64,000 bases of DNA from Thalassolituus sp. UBA1087 (GTDB lineage: Bacteria; Pseudomonadota; Gammaproteobacteria; Pseudomonadales; Oceanobacteraceae), in NCBI GenBank assembly GCA_002314145.1, contig DCCG01000002.1:1-64000 (forward strand), read 5' to 3'. The translations under genes and the position numbers were made by a program. This document shows positions 61,284-64,000 of the stretch, piece after piece. Positions within the stretch are counted from its first letter, which is position 1, and every line of letters starts with the position of its first letter. The notes beneath the pieces were generated by a model. That model was not told the DNA's origin and searched no databases. It saw nothing but the letters and a program-made list of their open reading frames with translations.

Positions 61284-63604
61284 TTGATGCTCTGTACTTC
61301 GCCGCCGCTGGCGACAAAACGGCCGTCGACGAACCAGTCCCGGATGCCCCGCCCGCCCATGGCGCTGAGGGCAATTTCCGGCATTACAGCACTGCCGCCG
61401 CCCTGACTGCGGCTGGAACGTACGCGCATATCATCACTGATGCCGATAATCCGCAGCGGCTCCAGTGCTAACAGTGGCGGCTGATTACAGCGCGGATCGG
61501 CGGCGGGCAAACGCTGACGCATCCGCTGTGACGCCGGTACCCAGTGCTCCAGCGAACGCGGCCAGAGAGCAATGGTATGCGCCTGGCGCTGAGAGACCGC
61601 ACATTCTGAATCCACTAACAGACCTTTTTCACTGGTCCAGTAGGTCAGTGGTGTTCGCCATAAACCATCGGTGCTGTTATTGATCAGGGTGGGCGGAATC
61701 TGCTGCCTGACGATATTGGCCTCATAGCTTTGCAGGCACTGAGCCGCAGGCGTATCAACCGCCGCCAGACCCGATGGCCAGCAAATCAGCGCGCTGCTGA
61801 CGGCGGAGGGTTTTGTCTGCGCAGCCGGTTTGGGATCAAGCCGGTCGAACAGTTTAAACATCACCGGCAGCGCACTGACAGCGCCATAATGGCCCGGCGA
61901 TGGTGTTCCGTCAGGACGGCCAAACCACACGCCGATGGTCAGCTCAGGGGTCGTTCCCAGCGCCCAGGCATCGCGGAAACCGTAACTGGTGCCTGTCTTC
62001 CAGGCGATGCGCGCCTGGCGGCGTCCAATGGCAAAACTGCGGACCCGGTCCGGTCGCGGACTGCGCAGCATTTCAGCCGTTACCCAGGCCGCTTCCGGCG
62101 ACAATAACCAACGGGACTTTTGCGCTGACGACGTCTCCTGCGCCTGATATGTCAGGGCAAAGACCTGCCCTTCATTCATCAGGGCGGAATACAGAGTCAC
62201 CAGATCCGCCAGCGACAGACCGCCGCCACCCAGTGCCATGGCAAGGTTTGCCCGGCCCCCCGGCACACGATAGTGAATGCCGGCGTGCTGTAAGCTGCTG
62301 TCGAATATCTGCGGGGTTAAGGCTTCCAGCACCTGCACCGCCGGAAGGTTCAGCGAGCGCTGCAGCGCACCGGTCGCCGACACCGGACCGGAAAATTCAC
62401 GGGTAAAGTTTTCCGGCTGATAGTCTTTTAAATAGCGCGGCACATCACGCAGCAGGCTGTGTGAATGAATCAGACCTTTATCAATGGCCATGCCATAAAT
62501 AAAAGGCTTCATCGCAGATCCCGGGGAGCGCTGCGCCTGCACCATATCCACATGGCCAAAGCGGCTGTTGTCGGTAAAATCGGCGGACCCGGCGTAACCC
62601 AGCACCTGATGGGTGTGATTATCCACCACCAGGACCGCCGCCGAATGCGCAGCAGGATATTGCTGGATTTCCTGACGCAGAAAGTTTTCCAGCTGGCGCT
62701 GAATATCGGCATCCAGCGTGGTCCGGATCAGGCCCTGATCGGGATGTTGCTGGCTCAGTGTGCGCGCCAGCAACGGAGCCAGCTGTGGTGTTTCCGGATG
62801 ATAGGCCAGCACAGGTTCCAGCAGAGCCTGCTGATAGTCCTGTGCCGAAATCACGGCAAAATCTCTTAACCGGCGCAGTACTTTATCGCGGGCCTGGCGG
62901 GCACGCTGCGGATGGCGGTCAGGGCGCAGATAACTGGGTGCCTGGGGTAATACGGCCAGTAAGGCGCTTTCCGCCAGCGATAAATCTGCCGGCGATTTAT
63001 CCAGATATAAGCGGCTGGCTGCTCCGGCACCCTCAATGACACCGCCCATGGGCGCGTAGTTGAGATAAAGATTGAGAATATCGTCTTTGCTGTAATGCCA
63101 CTCCAGCTGCAGCGCCCGCACTGCCTGATAGAGTTTTCCTGCGACCGAGCGGCTGTGCGGATAAAAACGCCGCGCCACCTGCATGGTGATGGTTGAACCA
63201 CCGGAGACAACACAGCCGCAACGCCAGTTCTGCCAGGCTGCCCTGACCAGCGCCAGAGGATTCACCCCGGGATGCCAGTAAAACCAGCGGTCTTCGTAAT
63301 GAATCAGTGCTGTGACATAGGCCGGGGCAATATCGTCCTGACTGAGCGGATAACGCCAGACCCCATTAGCATCGGCAAACGCCCGCAGAGGCCGGTCATG
63401 GCGATCTACCACCAGCTGAGCAAAATCCGCATTGTGGGCACGGTTGCCGGTGGCCGCACTGCGGGAATACGGGTCCGGTACCTGCAGCGGCCAGATAACA
63501 TCCGCCACTTTTAGTAACAGCAACACAAGGCCCACAGCCAGCCCTGCCCGTTTCAACCAGGCGGGCAGGCTGCGCAGTGTTTCAGTGATCCGGCTTCTGA
63601 TCAT
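61196..63604 (-). CDS. pbpC: penicillin-binding protein 1C
   Basis: Bifunctional peptidoglycan synthase. After a membrane anchor (about 20-37), the GT51 transglycosylase domain has HYEDRWFYWHPGVNP and GGSTITMQVAR. The transpeptidase domain has the active-site SAMK (in PGSAMKPFIYG) and KTGTSYGFRDAW. A PBP1C-type C-terminal domain ends the 802-residue protein. The frame is open to 63679, but ATG 63604 lies directly after the stop of the macroglobulin-like gene and is preferred. This gene pair is a known association. Confidence 0.93.
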   Translation of the reverse strand: MIRSRITETLRSLPAWLKRAGLAVGLVLLLLKVADVIWPLQVPDPYSRSAATGNRAHNADFAQLVVDRHDRPLRAFADANGVWRYPLSQDDIAPAYVTALIHYEDRWFYWHPGVNPLALVRAAWQNWRCGCVVSGGSTITMQVARRFYPHSRSVAGKLYQAVRALQLEWHYSKDDILNLYLNYAPMGGVIEGAGAASRLYLDKSPADLSLAESALLAVLPQAPSYLRPDRHPQRARQARDKVLRRLRDFAVISAQDYQQALLEPVLAYHPETPQLAPLLARTLSQQHPDQGLIRTTLDADIQRQLENFLRQEIQQYPAAHSAAVLVVDNHTHQVLGYAGSADFTDNSRFGHVDMVQAQRSPGSAMKPFIYGMAIDKGLIHSHSLLRDVPRYLKDYQPENFTREFSGPVSATGALQRSLNLPAVQVLEALTPQIFDSSLQHAGIHYRVPGGRANLAMALGGGGLSLADLVTLYSALMNEGQVFALTYQAQETSSAQKSRWLLSPEAAWVTAEMLRSPRPDRVRSFAIGRRQARIAWKTGTSYGFRDAWALGTTPELTIGVWFGRPDGTPSPGHYGAVSALPVMFKLFDRLDPKPAAQTKPSAVSSALICWPSGLAAVDTPAAQCLQSYEANIVRQQIPPTLINNSTDGLWRTPLTYWTSEKGLLVDSECAVSQRQAHTIALWPRSLEHWVPASQRMRQRLPAADPRCNQPPLLALEPLRIIGISDDMRVRSSRSQGGGSAVMPEIALSAMGGRGIRDWFVDGRFVASGGEVQSINYRFEETGKHEVVVMDRSGELDRRTVVVE

Positions 63605-63605
63605 C

Positions 63606-64000
63606 TCACGGCTGCGACACGACCAGAATATCCGGAGTCTTACCGACGGCACGTATTTCCGGATCGTACATATCCTCAACCAGTGGCGCCGGCACCTGAT
63701 ATTGACCCGGTGTCACTGCGCGTACCAGATAGAAAATATTGGTGGCGCTGTAATAGGCTGAATCAAAGGCGGCCACATAACGGTCATCGCGGTATTCCTG
63801 ATGCTGAATCCGGGATTCATTCCACCAGTCACTGATTTTGCGCTCATCGATGATGACGTCATCCAGTTTGATGGAGGCATTCAGATTCTGGTTTTCCAGT
63901 TCCAGACCCGCCGGCAATAAGTCGATCAGCATCAGGTCCGGACGGCGATAGCGGTCTGCCGGTTTAACCAGTACCTGCACCAGCATCAGTTCACCAACCT
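63606..64000 (-). CDS. 3' end of an alpha-2-macroglobulin-like gene
   Basis: Only the C-terminal 130 or so residues are in the window; the gene continues past 64000. The visible part (LVKPADRYRRPDLMLIDLLPAGLE, then FDSAYYSATNIFYLVRAVTPG and YDPEIRAVG) matches the end of bacterial alpha-2-macroglobulins of the YfhM type, periplasmic protease traps. They are commonly encoded next to pbpC, as here. One base separates its stop from the pbpC start. Confidence 0.85.
   Translation of the reverse strand, partial: VGELMLVQVLVKPADRYRRPDLMLIDLLPAGLELENQNLNASIKLDDVIIDERKISDWWNESRIQHQEYRDDRYVAAFDSAYYSATNIFYLVRAVTPGQYQVPAPLVEDMYDPEIRAVGKTPDILVVSQP

Overview
The window looks like chromosomal core sequence of a marine gammaproteobacterium of the Oceanospirillales type (Thalassolituus/Oceanobacter-like). 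This placement is an inference. It rests on a mid-50s GC impression, on Pseudomonas-like gene sets (DUF1329, TIGR03545/TIGR03546, a long DapD, an H-NS/MvaT-like protein) and on generally gammaproteobacterial protein sequences. I see no insertion sequence, prophage or CRISPR array.

Layout. 1-5.1 kb: apt, the nucleoid protein ndpA, a secreted hypothetical protein, a His-rich cation efflux pump, a small membrane protein and tcdA. 5.1-7.3 kb: two chalcone-isomerase-like periplasmic proteins, one with a TonB-type C-terminal domain. 7.4-14.4 kb: an Rrf2-type regulator divergent from sufBCDS, a sufA-type carrier and sufT, with an IscR-like operator between them. 14.4-17.1 kb: a three-gene minus-strand operon of envelope proteins. 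17.8-22.1 kb: an RND efflux pair and its terminator. 22.2-27.1 kb: a third chalcone-isomerase-like protein, a DUF4124 protein, recJ overlapped by a secreted ATP-dependent DNA ligase, and a short HPPK convergent with folM.

27.3-27.8 kb: a minus-strand initiator tRNA gene followed by tandem repeats of about 100 bp, each beginning with a copy of the tRNA 3' end. This resembles the rtT repeats downstream of E. coli tyrT and is the most unusual structure here. 28-36.7 kb: an AraC regulator, two small hypotheticals, a methyltransferase, an MltC-like transglycosylase, DUF1329, a TatD-like nuclease, an orphan ParA and a second AraC regulator.

36.9-40.7 kb: a compact operon divergent from the second AraC gene. 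It encodes an APH-fold kinase, a GlpD-like FAD dehydrogenase and a protein with two class II aldolase domains, the second lacking its metal ligands. It reads as a phosphorylate, oxidise and cleave route for an unknown polyol or sugar. 40.7-46.8 kb: msrA, a metallo-beta-lactamase-fold protein with a second methyltransferase, a Tat-exported PhoD phosphatase with a possible Pho box, and RNase II. 47-51.8 kb: an H-NS-like protein, feoAB behind a good Fur box, and a PiT phosphate transporter. 51.9-57.2 kb: a DSD1-fold PLP enzyme with a DUF819 membrane protein, a carboxylesterase and a NIT-domain chemoreceptor. 57.4-64 kb: a YffB-like protein, dapD, a MocR regulator divergent from a small membrane protein, pbpC, and the 3' end of an alpha-2-macroglobulin-like gene cut by the window edge.

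All identifications come from reading the sequence and remembering families. No database search was run.
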